This document shows positions 46,101 to 57,367 of a DNA stretch of 64,000 bases, piece after piece; the first letter of the stretch is position 1, and every line of letters begins with the position of its first letter. The DNA is from Ustulina deusta. Its lineage: Eukaryota; Ascomycota; Sordariomycetes; Xylariales; Xylariaceae. Location: positions 1,116,001 through 1,180,000 of the forward strand of contig JAJNNX010000008.1 of assembly GCA_023159155.1 (NCBI GenBank). The letters are read 5' to 3'. The notes under the pieces were generated by a model, which searched no databases, was not told the DNA's origin, and saw only the letters and a list, made by a program, of their open reading frames with translations. Both the position numbers and the translations under genes were made by a program.

Positions 46101-47387
46101 TGTGCTCGCCTTCGGGGCCGTGGGCCTACGGCTCCAGCTCTCCGGGGCTGCTGGCACTATTGAATCCTTCTGCCAACGTTCAACTGTTCCCTTTCTTTTT
46201 TCTCCCTGAGACGTATTTTTTGCTGCTTCTTCGTCAACCGATAACACTGGCTAGCTATTACCTAGTTTTATGCAATTTTTACACTTTTTTCCTTTTTTGC
46301 TTATATTACTGTTTTGCCCCTTTTTAAGAGATATAACCAAAATCCAGTAACTTAGCTGTTAATAACTTTTGCTACAATAAATTCCTTTCTATTTCTTTTA
46401 TTTTTTTTTACTCCTTATTTCCCTGGTGGATGAATGATCAATTTTAGCGACCTGTTTGGTTTATCTATAGTAATTTATCTGTTTGGCTAACGCGCTATTA
46501 GTTTCATGTTAATATTTTATATTGTTGACCACACGAGTATATTAAAGTTGGAGCTTCGGTTCAGGTATATTACTTAGTCTAGCTTTGTTCTAAGTTGCAC
46601 TAATGGAGATTTTAACCTCATAGCTGATCTGATTGCAAAGACTTTGGGGATTCTGTTTTGTATGCATATTATATCTGATTTACGGTTCTGGACGAGAGCA
46701 ACCATTTGTTCCATGAATTTCCTGGTCCTAGTGTGCTTGGAGGTGTGCTGTGGCATCTTGTACTCTTTTTTTCTGCTTCCCTGGTGGCAGTGGCTACTCG
46801 AGCAATTTTATGCTTTTTGTCCAGTGCTTCCGCCTGCAGGACCTCGTTCTTTAGTTCCACGGTATGCGTTGCGGGGGTTTACTTCGGCGATACTGGAACT
46901 GTTATGTTTACTGTTTTAATAAGGAGCCCGGTAGGCATACTCCCAGGTAAACCTTTCTTTGTTTTCTGTGGCTAGCTCGTCCCGGTTCAGCTTTTGCAGC
47001 TATGGTGTCCATCCTAGATATACTAAAAGCCGCAATAAAATCATGTTCTGTATTGTAAACCTACTAAGCAGCACACGGGAAATGAAAGCACGACAGAAGT
47101 TATGGCTTGATGGTTTACGACCCATAGTTGCAGCTCGAGATATGTGAGAATTTAGTTCTTAGTGCAGGTGATCAGAATTCTCCAGGTGCTCACTCTTGCG
47201 CGCTGTATATTGGTACCTATTCTGCCCTGCCTTTCTTTGTATCAATAATGCAATAAATCCAGAAGAAATCATCATTTTCGATGCGCGCCAGAATCCTGAA
47301 ATCCAGCTAACGGGGTTTAAGCATCGTCCAAGACAAATTCCGCCACAAGTACCTTCCGAACTCCGGCACGATAGAATATAGAAACAT
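43191..47387. other. Long intergenic region, 4.2 kb, no supported gene
   Basis: The tyrosinase promoter lies at the left end. Between 44,200 and 45,070 repeats of the type CTACATGTAGG and GGTACCTAC recur. At 45,345-45,435 there is a strong CT-rich tract, followed by an A-rich stretch (45,470-45,560); this resembles the promoter and leader of a fungal gene, yet no frame of substance follows. From about 46,200 to 47,100 the sequence is T-rich. Overlapping frames at 45614-45990 and 46574-46975 show no family signals. Confidence 0.4.
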
Positions 47388-48218
47388 TTAGTCTTCCTTT
47401 CGTCTTCCACCCCTGAGTTGGCTTAGCATGGCTCCTATCACTTGAGCATTATTTGCAAGAGCGAGCCATGACAGGAAAGCAAGAGCTGTGGTTGGAAGCG
47501 TGAATACCCAATAGACCCATAATGTATTAGAAATTAGGGTTTCCCCTTTCCAGTCTGACGTCGGGAGCGTAAAAGACGTTGCAAAAAATGTGCCCGGCAG
47601 GAACGCCATCGTTATATCCGTGATGGTTTTCATTGCTGAACTGTCTCTCTTGGCATGCTCTGCCAGTTCGTGGTTTGACTTTGCCATGTCTGCACTGATT
47701 GAGGCATCCTCATGAGTCAATAGTGCAAGAATCTTGGGTGGAGTTTTATCAGTGCCCATTTTGCAAACTTTACTAAAAGGATTCCATACCACATTAGACA
47801 TTTGCTCTACCCTTAAGTTAAGGTACACAACGTAGCTTTCGTGGGCTTTGACGCGGCTTGCAAGTAGGCGCACGACTGAGTCCATGGCTTTATCTTCACC
47901 AATCGAGTCAGAATTTTGGCTAGAGTTGCTACTAATATAACTCATGACCGCAGAAACCATGGAAACTATCCGCAACCTGTTGGAAAGGTTGATATGTGTA
48001 TCGGCGGCCATCTTAAGCCAAGTCATAATCTCCGCTGTCTTGTGCCGGTGGATTGGGACGTCAGGTTTGTCAGGACTGAAGGCAGTAATCGATTCAAGAT
48101 GATGAATATGACGTAGCTCTCGCACATCAGTGTTGTAGTCCAGAAAATTACAAGTCTCTTGACAAACCACGAAAGGCAACAGCCCTGGCCATAGACCGTG
48201 AGAAGAGACGCACTTCAA
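47388..48218 (-). CDS. CorA-like membrane protein, 5'-truncated
   Basis: The family comprises CorA/ZntB-like two-helix membrane proteins, here of the fungal type usually lacking the GMN motif. The frame from ATG 48218 gives 276 aa. It has a helical N-terminal domain (ETCNFLDYNTDVRELRHIHHLE, RLIVSM-like heptads, MDSVVRLLASRVKAHESYVVYLNLRVEQMSN as separate segments), then DITMAFLPGTFFATSF as the first membrane segment, PTSDWKGE in the loop, and LWVYWVFTLPTTALAFLSW as the second, ending in basic residues. The same frame stays open upstream to 48302 and reads like coding sequence (LFFERYTRGFDEAIPNTLK) until an in-frame TAA at 48305-48303. The true start was therefore further upstream and is lost at the edge of the AT-rich block, about 60 bases away. 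It may be a recently truncated pseudogene. Confidence 0.6.
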   Translation of the reverse strand: MKCVSSHGLWPGLLPFVVCQETCNFLDYNTDVRELRHIHHLESITAFSPDKPDVPIHRHKTAEIMTWLKMAADTHINLSNRLRIVSMVSAVMSYISSNSSQNSDSIGEDKAMDSVVRLLASRVKAHESYVVYLNLRVEQMSNVVWNPFSKVCKMGTDKTPPKILALLTHEDASISADMAKSNHELAEHAKRDSSAMKTITDITMAFLPGTFFATSFTLPTSDWKGETLISNTLWVYWVFTLPTTALAFLSWLALANNAQVIGAMLSQLRGGRRKED

Positions 48219-50278
48219 AGTATTCGGAATAGCCTCGTCAAAGCCTCTCGTATAACGTTCAAAAAATAACCCAGAAGTTGAACCTGGTTGTCGATCAAAT
48301 TGTTACGTCATACGACTGGGTCAGTGTCACATGACTTAGCCCTACTTATCCTGTACTGTAGCTTGACCTTTGCCTATAGAGGTTAGGACAAAGATCTTTT
48401 CTTTTAATAAATCATATCTAAGTTCTGTTTAGATTGTTTTTTTTTGTGTAATATATAGCTAGCACGTACTATACGCTATAATATACTAATTATAGCCTAT
48501 TATATAATAGCTAGTAATTGTTTTAATATTTTTGCTTATTAAAATAGTTAAAAAATAACTTATATAACTTAATTAACTTTTTAGATCTTGTTTCTAAATT
48601 TTACTACTATTCTAATTATTGCTAATCGGACAATTTCTAAAACGCTAAAACATTAAAATTAGTAAGATCTATATCTAGAATTAAAAAACTAACTAAATTA
48701 ATAATTAATAAGTTAAATTACTACTTTGTTACTAAGTTATAAGCAACTAAAGTTATTTATTTTAACTGTAGAAACAATTTAAATATATTTGCTAGATTGT
48801 ATCAAAAACTTTTAAGTAGCATTATTTAAAATCTTAATATATACTTTATTACATTTTTTTATTTATGCTTTTTAAAAAAAAACTTAACAAAAAACAACTT
48901 TGTAACATTTATAGCTAATTTATTAAAACTTTATTAAATATAGTAAAAACATTAAAAATTACTAAACTTATAAATAAATTATATTTTTTAAAAAAACAAA
49001 AATATTTTATTTAAATTTTATTTTTTGTTTTATATTTTTTAGTTTTAAACCTTATTGTTTACTTATTTTTAATAAACAAAATTTTTAAAAGTTTTGCTAA
49101 ATATATTGCTACTTTTTAGATTATTTTTTTAATTTAAATTTTTGCTTGTTTTATTCTAATATATTTTGCTCCGCTTAAAATAATAAATATTTTAGTATTT
49201 ATTGTGCTAGTACGCTTAGGCACATTTTATATAGATCGAAATAATTTTATAAATCTATTTATTAGTTTTATATATAGTTTAGGTTAGCTAGGTTTACTAC
49301 GGACGCTTTATTAGATATAGATAGAACTACAAATATTAATAGTATTATTAAAACTAGCGCTTTTGCAACTAGAATTAATAGTTATATTTCTTTTTTTATA
49401 TAAACTATTTAAAGCTATATTTATTAAACTTTAGTATAGCTTTTTTATTAATATATTTTTTGGTTTATAGTATATAAAATAAAAAAAAGTTATAGCTTTA
49501 AATTTTTTTTTTTAGACCTTTTTTTTATTAATAATATAAAAATAAATAATAATAAAAGTAGCTCTAGGCTATTAGTTATAGTATTAAGAAAAGCTTAAGC
49601 AAACCTTACTATAAACTTTAGTAGTAATATTTGCTATTTAAGTGCTAGTTTATAGTAGAAGTTCGCTACTCCTATATTATAGCCGGCAATTTATAATATT
49701 ATATATACTAATAAACATAGCCCTGCTAATTAGTATAACTATATAAATAAAATCCAAAACATAGTACTAATATATAAATTAATTAGTGATATATTTATTA
49801 AGAAATATTTAGAACTATAGTAATATGTTATAAATAAAGTTTAGCTATAAGCTTATATAATACTAGCAGGAATTTTTAATAAAAAATAAAAAATTTGTTT
49901 GTTATAAAGTTAGTAATGTTTACTCTTAATTATAAAATCTATTGTTTAACTAATTACTTTTATTTAATAATTTAGCTTTTTTATTACTACCTAGTTTTTT
50001 TTACTTTATTTAGCAAGCGTAGTCCGGACGCTAAGCTTTGTTCTATAGCTTGCTTTTATAATAACTAGCGCCCCGTAAACTTTTAATAGATTTTAAACGT
50101 TTATTGCGCTTATAATAATAGGTGCTTTTTAAGCTTCTGTTTTTTTCTTGTTTATATAAATACTACCAGGTGCTTTTTTATATATATTTTATATATTTTT
50201 AACACAATAAGTATTAATAAAATTTTTATAGTATTAAACTTTTGTTTAGCTATAAAAACAATTATATTTATTGTAAAC

Positions 50279-50530
50279 TTAGTTATATTTGCTATAGATT
50301 TAGTCATACCTGCTATAAATTTAGCTATATCTACTATAGATTTAGTTATATTTGCTGCAGACTTAGTTATATTTACTGCAAATTTAGCTATATTTATTAT
50401 AGATTTAGCTATATCTGCTGCAAACTTAGTTATATTTACTGCAGACTTAGCTATATTTATTATAGATTTAGCTATATTTGCCATAAGCTTAGCTATATTT
50501 ATTATAAGTTTAGCTATATTTGCCCCAGGC
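50279..50530. repeat. Minisatellite, 12 units of 21 bp
   Basis: There are twelve consecutive 21-base units of the form TTAGYTATATTTRYTRYARAY, with one more degenerate unit before them (50258-50278). The period is exact across the array. Read on the minus strand the unit gives a seven-residue repeat of the type INIAKSA/VNITKFA. Because 21 is divisible by three, the array keeps an open frame of 110 codons there (50152-50484). Some units retain GCTGCAGAC, less mutated than their surroundings. Confidence 0.85.
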
Positions 50531-53500
50531 TTAGGTTATTTTAATATAACTATAAGCTTATCTAAATATAATTACTATTCCTAGTAGATTTTTTTTTTAG
50601 AACGTTTATTTTAACGCTAATATAAATAGCTAATTTAAAATATTGCCTTTGGCTAGAATTCTTAATTAGCTTTTATTATAGCAAAATCTAGCGCTTAATA
50701 AAATTAGCAATAGTAGTATAGATAGCACTGCTTTTCTGACTGCTTTAGCTGCATTATAGCAGAATTTACAAATAAATTAGCATTCTAGCCAATACTCTAA
50801 CAATTAGTACTATAGCTTTTGGCAGCTATATAATATAATAAAGCTTTTTTTATTTAAGTACTATAATTCTATTTTAATTATTTAGTATATTAATAAGCTT
50901 AAGCACTTTAAATAAAAATAAAACAAAGCTACAATTCTTTAGAATTTTAGTATTAGTATTATGTTTAACTTTAATTTATTTAAGGTATACTAGTTTAAAA
51001 GCTTTATATAAGATATTAAGCAATAGGTTATTTAAAGTTTTGTTTAGGCTAAGCACTACTTGAAATAATGTTTTTAGAAAAACCGGCTCGAAATTATATA
51101 GTAAGCAAATAAAAAATAATATAATTTTGCTAATAAAGAAAAGAAACCTGTTAAAATTTATATTAATTCTAAAATAAAATATTATTGCAAGATAGGCTAT
51201 ATAAACAAAAACTATATTGCTAAACAAATATTTAAGTATTTTAATAGTAGTTTTAAACTATTTGTTAAATTATAGATTAGCAATAATATTATTTAAAATA
51301 TTTAAAATCAAATTAGTAGTTAGAAATATATAGCGTTAAAGAACTAGTGTAAATCTATTAAGGCCTGCTAAGCCTAAAAAAAACATATTAATAACTTGGA
51401 AGCTTTAATCAAAAAGAACACTAATTCTAACTATAATATTACAAAGTTTAATGTAACTAATCTATATACTAACTTTTTTTTACTACTATTTAAAGCTATT
51501 TTTATTAAAGCTAGCTTTTTTAAAGGTATAATAAACTTTTTTTATTTTTAAGCTGATAAATTTTTAGCTTTTTTTTTATAAAATAAAACTAAAGCTAAAA
51601 GAATAAATATAAAGCTAGTAGAGCAGTAGCCCAAAGTTTTTTTTAAAAATAATTGTTTTTATAATTAATAATAAAACAATAATTAATTTTGTAATAACTA
51701 GCAAAACAGAAATAATATATTTAATAATACTTTTTAGATAAAAGTTGTTTAGATTTATATAATTAGAAGTTAAATAGTTTATTATAATATAAATAAAAAA
51801 AGCTTTTATACTTTATTATATATTATAGATTAAATTAATATATTTTAGCTAGATTATAACCTTGATTCTAACAAAAATAAACCTAATAGCGCTAGTAATG
51901 CTATTAAACTAAAAAATGATTAAGGCAGGCGTTTTAAAAAGATGTTTTACTAGCTTTAAAGAAGCTTTTATAATCTTTTTTTTTAGCTAATATTATATTA
52001 GATCTATATAATATAGCTTTATTACTATTTTTATTATTACTTAAAGCTATAAACGTAGTATATAATATTACTAAAATTTTTGCTTAGTTATTATTTAATA
52101 AATCTAATAAATCTAAAGATTTATTACTTTTAATTTTAAATAATTAAATAACTATTATTAATAATAATTAAAACTAGCCTTTTTTATATAATATTACTAG
52201 ATTATTTAACTTAGCTGCTATTATTATATTAAATAAAATAATTAAATATATTAAAATATAAGGGATACTATTTGATTATAATATATTTAAGCATATTAAA
52301 AAGGCTAAAATAACCTCTTTTTATACTATAGACAGCAAATCTTATAAATAAAAAAGCTTTGCTTATTTTAAAATTATTATTTATAATTAAGGTTATAGAG
52401 CAAAAATATATATAAATACTACCTTACCTCTATTTTTTATATTTAGAGAGTTTTTAGTATAAATATACTTAAATATACTTATTTAAATACTTGCATAAAG
52501 TTTTAGTATTAAAGGTATTAATAAAAGGCCTTATATTATAAATTATATTAATATTAATATTATATTTTTTAATACTAAAAAGTTAATATAGTTCTAAATA
52601 TAGCAGATTTATATTATTAATAAGCTTTTATATAGTATGATTTTTAGCATAAGCTTTTTTAAAACATATTTGCTATATATTAAATAAAGTAACAAATTAT
52701 AAAATAATAAACTTTATATTACAGATACCGGATGCTATATATGTATATCTGTAGTGCCTAGCGCTTAACCAAAACTTTATTACAAACGGGTGCTAATTTA
52801 AGCAGCGATTAATTTTAAGGTTAAAGCGGGCAAAAGTATTGCTATACTTGTTAATTATTTAGATATATTTATTATAACTATAAGTTATTTTGTTTATTTT
52901 TAAGCTATTATAGATTTTTTATTTAATATATATAGCTTTATTATAGTATTGATTCAAAATAGTTAGAATATAGTTTAATATTTTACAAATCTTAGCAGAT
53001 TTTTTATTTTTATTTATAAAAGCAATTTATTTAGTTTTTATAAAAATATTTATATTTTTAACTTTGTTTAGACCTATTTTATATTTTTAGAGTCCAAAAC
53101 TAAAAATGCTTATATAATACTTTTTTTAAAAATCTTTAATATAAGTAAGCAAAAAAACAAAAATAATAAAAATAACAACAAGTATAAACATAGCTATTCT
53201 TTTAATCTGCTTAATCTGCTTAAGCTTTAAATACTATTTAATAAATTAAAAATAAGTATACTATTGGACTAAGGACCCAAAGTTATATTTTAGATTAAAT
53301 CTATTTTTTATAAATATTTTTATTTATTTTGTTTTAAGTTTAGTTGTTTTAATAATAAGATTAAAATATTTATTAAATTTAAAAAAAGCGTTTTTACTAA
53401 TAATTTTTACTAATACTTCTACCTTTAATCTTGCAAAAACTATAATATAATAAATATTATTTTTAAGCCGTTTGTTAATACTAAAATTATTAAACTTATA

Positions 53501-53559
53501 TTTTTAGAACAACTTTGTTTTATTATATTATTTATATTTATTATTTAATATAAAAATAA

Positions 53560-54300
53560 ACTTTATGTAATAGTTAATTTATAGAAAGTTAATACTAAAG
53601 TTATTAGTAATGCTTATTTACTGCCCCGGTAGAATAAAATATTTAGCGCTTTATATAGATCTATAATTTTTACTATTATTAATATTATAAAAGGCTTTTT
53701 TTAATAGGAAATCAAAAATTATAACAAATATAAAATAGCCTTTGTTATGTCACACCGCAGCTATAAACAACTTATAGTTGCAACAATAGGACTTAAAACT
53801 TTTTCTGGTTTTTTTTAACATTATATAAAAGAACTTTTACGCTTATATTTATAAACGTTTGTACTTATTTATATTAATAATATTATTATTTTCTTCCGGA
53901 CTATAGAAAAATATATTAAGCATTTTAATACTATTCTTAGTATTTTAGCTATATTAGGTTATATTATAGCTTTAGAAAAATATTATTTTGTTTAATATAG
54001 TTTTAAAGCTTTTAGCTAGTATGTTTCCTGTTTAGGGCTTTTTATAAACAAAAAAAAATATAAAATAATTAAACAGCTTAATATACTGTATAATTTGTAA
54101 GATTTAAAGCAAAAAATCGGCCTTATAGGGTATTAGCGCTATTATATCTATTAATTTGCTAGTATTGCAGCGCTTCTAAACTAGATTAAAATGTTTAGTT
54201 TTAAGAATTATTTTAAAGTAGCCAATCCTAGGCGGGCACAATAGGCTAGGACTTATAAGCTGCTTCTAGAAATATTGCCCCCCTAACCGGACAAAAAAAC
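53560..54300 (+). pseudogene. Gypsy reverse transcriptase remnant
   Basis: Conceptual plus-strand translation contains SHRSYKQLIVATIGLKTFSGFF, matching the family's pattern of fingers and palm in pieces, followed by VLIYINNIIIFFRTIEKYIKHF and LSILAILGYIIALEKYYF. The catalytic YxDD box reads YINN at 53870-53881: both Asp codons are now AAT, consistent with GAT-to-AAT change on this strand. Downstream, KIGLIGYQRYYIYQF corresponds to the connection toward RNase H. Multiple stops interrupt the frame. Confidence 0.75.
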
Positions 54301-55782
54301 TAGTATTGTATTAAAAAAAGCTCGAAAGCAATATAAAGCAATACTTAAATATAAAAATAAGATATAGAAACAAGCTATCCGAGCATAAGAAATTTTTAAA
54401 ACTTATATTTATAATATAATTATGTTTGCCTTTTTTAACTATAAAAAACTATTTGTTTTTTAAGTTAACTTTAGTTAGTTAAATAATGTTAGTTTAGCTT
54501 TTTACTAAGTATAAAAAAATAGCAAACTGCGCTTTATTTTTTTTTTTTTTATATTTTTATAAATATAGAAAAAAAGTATAGTTTATATAAAATAAAAACA
54601 TATAGATTAGTATAAACATTAAAAAAGTTTACTTAATATTTTGATTATAGCAATATTTATATTTATACTAACTATAATACTATTGCTTAAGCTTTTTAAA
54701 CTATTATTAAATAACTTAAAAGTATAAGTTAATTAGTTTTATAGCGCTTATTTTTATTATAATATGCTAACTAGATTAAAATATTTTATATATTAAAAAA
54801 AATACTAGTTAATATAGATGTTTTATTTTGTTTTTTTAAAAAAGCTAAGCTTAATATTAAAATTTTTGTTAATATTATAATTTAGATTTTTATAGTTATA
54901 AAAAGTTGCACGTATGCTAATACTAACGCTTAAAATCTTGCTTAATAGGCTTAGCTTTAGCTTTAAGGTCTAAACCTAGCTTAGGATCTATTCTAGCTAT
55001 AAGTTTAAGATCTAATATTAACGCTAGCTCTTGTACTAATTTTAGATTTAGTTTATTTTTTAATAATATAATGTGTTCGATTTCTAGATAGCGCTGCGCT
55101 AGTCGAAATATAGCTTGCAATATTAGACTTGCTTGCTTTAGTATTATAAATAATTATTGTATAGCTTATAATATTAAACTTGCCTGCCTTAGTATTACAA
55201 ATAGTTATTCTGTTAGTAAGCTTTTTTGTTGTGCTAGATATAGAGCTAAAACTATAGTTATATAAAGATATAACTATTATATTTATTTATATATTAAAAG
55301 ACTTATAATAGGAAATAGTTAGGATATTATAAGCAGATCGTATTTTTAAAATAATATATAAGCAGCTATAGAAATAATATAATATAATAAAAAATAATGT
55401 TAGAAGTTCTAATGTTACTTTATATATATTTTGTTATAATCTAACTATATAACTATTGTATTATTTAGATCCCTTTGGTAACTGGTTTATTATTTTAGCT
55501 ATTGTGCGGACAAGAGTTATATAACTAGCTTATGATTATAAAGCTTATGTAGGAATAACGCAGATTATAAATTTTATTTGTGCTTTTATTTATTTTTTTA
55601 AGATCAAAAGGTATATTACTAAGTATATAGATATATGTCCGATTTGTTAGCTGCTAGGCAAAAAAAAAAAGCCACCCTATAGCAATATATAACTTATTTA
55701 TATGCTTATAATTCTAATCTATATTTTATGTTTTGATTTTATTTTTAGTCTTTCTATGTTTTTAAACAAGAATAACGTAATG

Positions 55783-56087
55783 TGTTGGAACAATATTGCC
55801 AGGTCAATCGTACGCCATATTCGGTACAGCCATCTTGGCCACCTTGGTGGCCAAGTTGGGTGGTTGGGCCTGTATGGGCCCATATGGCCAGGGGCTAGGT
55901 GGACCCTCCGTACTTCGTACGAAGGGTATACCTAGCACTTCCCATACCTTCCGAATCCTTTCCTTCTCTTTCTTTTAAGACAAGGCACCGAACATAGTAC
56001 AATACATTGTATGGTGTTCGCCTTCACAGATCCGTCTCGCGTACGTCGTACGTACGCGCATGCTACCCAGGGTAGAGCCTACCAACA
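55783..56087. repeat. Left LTR of the TRIM-like element
   Basis: This 305-bp copy is close to the unmutated state and contains GGCCACCTTGGTGGCC (a perfect palindrome) and a CGTACG-rich end (CGTACGTCGTACGTACGCGC). It differs from the right LTR at about 13 positions, all of the C/T or G/A type. Confidence 0.9.
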
Positions 56088-56177
56088 CTGATCAGTGAGT
56101 TAACCGGCAAACTCACAGATTGGCAAGGTGGAAGAGACGAGGCCATACCGGCTGTCGTACGATAATTCCGAGACCTT

Positions 56178-56583
56178 CCGCCCGGCAGAAGAAACACGGG
56201 CAATACGTCGTACGAAGGTCGAATAGAATACGTTCCGCCCGGCAGAACATACTCTAATTGACCTTTCGTACGAGTTATCGTACTAGACCGGTACTCGGTC
56301 TTGATCCCTAGACCTCCCGCCCGGCAGGAGAGAAAAGGACGAGTCGAACCAATCACACTACTCCGCCCGGCAGAGCAAGAGATCGGAGCTCGACTGCGAA
56401 GCCATTTTCGCACCCCCTTCCCCTTCGTACAACCTACATACGAAGCCCTACACCCCCGTTCCGAACCGGACCGTTTACTCCTAACTACGTCCCGCCCGGC
56501 AGGACCGAAAAGAAGAGTTCGATTAGCCTCGTACGACCCCCTTTTGTGTACGACGCGTTTGTGACTACCGTTCCGCCCGGCAG
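56178..56583 (+). repeat. Six dispersed copies of CCGCCCGGCAG inside the TRIM-like element
   Basis: Exact 11-base copies lie at 56178-56188, 56235-56245, 56317-56327, 56363-56373, 56492-56502 and 56573-56583. Spacings are uneven (57, 82, 46, 129 and 81 bases), and each copy is often followed by purine-rich GAGAGAAAAG-like sequence and a nearby TCGTACGA. All are in the same orientation. The role is unknown; packaging, dimerisation or protein binding are possibilities. Confidence 0.85.
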
Positions 56584-57057
56584 ACCGGACCACAGAATCG
56601 ACTGCAAGCCTCTTTGCAACCCTCACCCTTCGTACGACCAACCTGCGTACAAAGGACCCTCGAATACCCCTTTCCTGTACGGCTACCTTCGACCCCGTAC
56701 GGGACAGACCAAACCCCCCCCTTTCCCCCCCCCTCCCCCCGACCCTTCGTACGACTGCCGTACGAAGACCACTCGAATACCCCTGTACGGCTGTTTTTTT
56801 TTATTTTTCTTAATTTTGGTCAGAGGATTGTTTCGGTCCGTACGAAGCATTCGCTTCGGCCGAACAGGAAGGGCTAGCCATGGGGCTGGCCGTACGGAAA
56901 GTTTGTTCTTTGGGTGTTGAATGGAATTAGGTCTCTGCCGAGCGCAGATTTTTGTTTCTTGCCGTACGGAACATTCGTTTCGACCGTACGCATTTTTGTA
57001 CTTAGTTTTTTGTTCGTACGATTGACCTGCCAACACAACAAAAGAAAAAATAGTCAG

Positions 57058-57362
57058 TATTAGAACAATATTGCCAGGTCAATCGTACGCCATATTCGGT
57101 ACAGCCATCTTGGCCACCTTGGTGGCCAAGTTGGGTAGTTAGGCCTATATAGGCCCATATGGCCAGGGGCTAGGTGGACCCTCCGTACTTCGTACAAAAG
57201 GTATACCTAGCACTTCCCATACCTTCCGAATCCTTTCCTTCTCTTTCTTTTAAAACAAGGCACCGAACATAGTACAATACATTATATAGTGTTCGCCTTT
57301 ACAGATCCGTCTCGCGTACGTCGTACGTACGCACATGCTACCCAGGGTAGAGCCTACCAACA
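57058..57362. repeat. Right LTR of the TRIM-like element
   Basis: This 305-bp copy starts TATTAGAAC where the left copy has TGTTGGAAC. Nearly all of its differences are G-to-A, several in TG contexts (TGG to TAG, CTGTA to CTATA, GTATGG to ATATAG), which fits light RIP acting mainly on one strand of this copy. Confidence 0.9.
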
Positions 57363-57367
57363 TAATG

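Larger units (their letters stand above)
48370..55777. mobile_element. RIP-degraded retroelement block, right side
   Basis: Composition falls abruptly to very AT-rich at about 48,370. Plus-strand translation across stops shows Gypsy reverse transcriptase at 53,560-54,300 (separate entry), so at least one Gypsy-class element in plus orientation is present. The bounding LTRs were not found by eye. A 21-bp minisatellite is embedded at 50,279-50,530. Short frames on both strands have RIP-biased codons and no function. Confidence 0.7.
55783..57362. mobile_element. Complete small non-autonomous LTR element (TRIM-like), 1,580 bp
   Basis: Two 305-bp LTRs (55783-56087 and 57058-57362) with TGTTGG...CCAACA ends flank a 970-bp interior. 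A perfect 5-bp target duplication TAATG sits at 55778-55782 and 57363-57367. A purine-rich tract (AAAAGAAAAAATAG) lies before the right LTR, as expected for second-strand priming. The interior has no recognisable gag or pol; its frames (for example 56063-56641 on the minus strand) resemble no protein I know. Base composition is far richer in GC than the surrounding RIP-mutated DNA, and the element sits inside it, so it arrived after most of that mutation. It must have been mobilised in trans by another element. Confidence 0.9.

Noticed and set aside
50279..50530. The 21-bp repeats as a CRISPR-like array
   Set aside because: Units are directly tandem without unique spacers, and the DNA is eukaryotic; it is a minisatellite.
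56341..56351. GAGTCGAACC, whose complement resembles a tRNA B box
   Set aside because: No A box, acceptor stem or cloverleaf could be drawn around it; it is too short to indicate a tRNA or SINE.
56063..56641. A 192-codon minus-strand frame in the TRIM-like element
   Set aside because: It crosses from the LTR into the interior and is rich in Arg, Ser and Gly because of the GC-rich repeats; it resembles no gag or pol.
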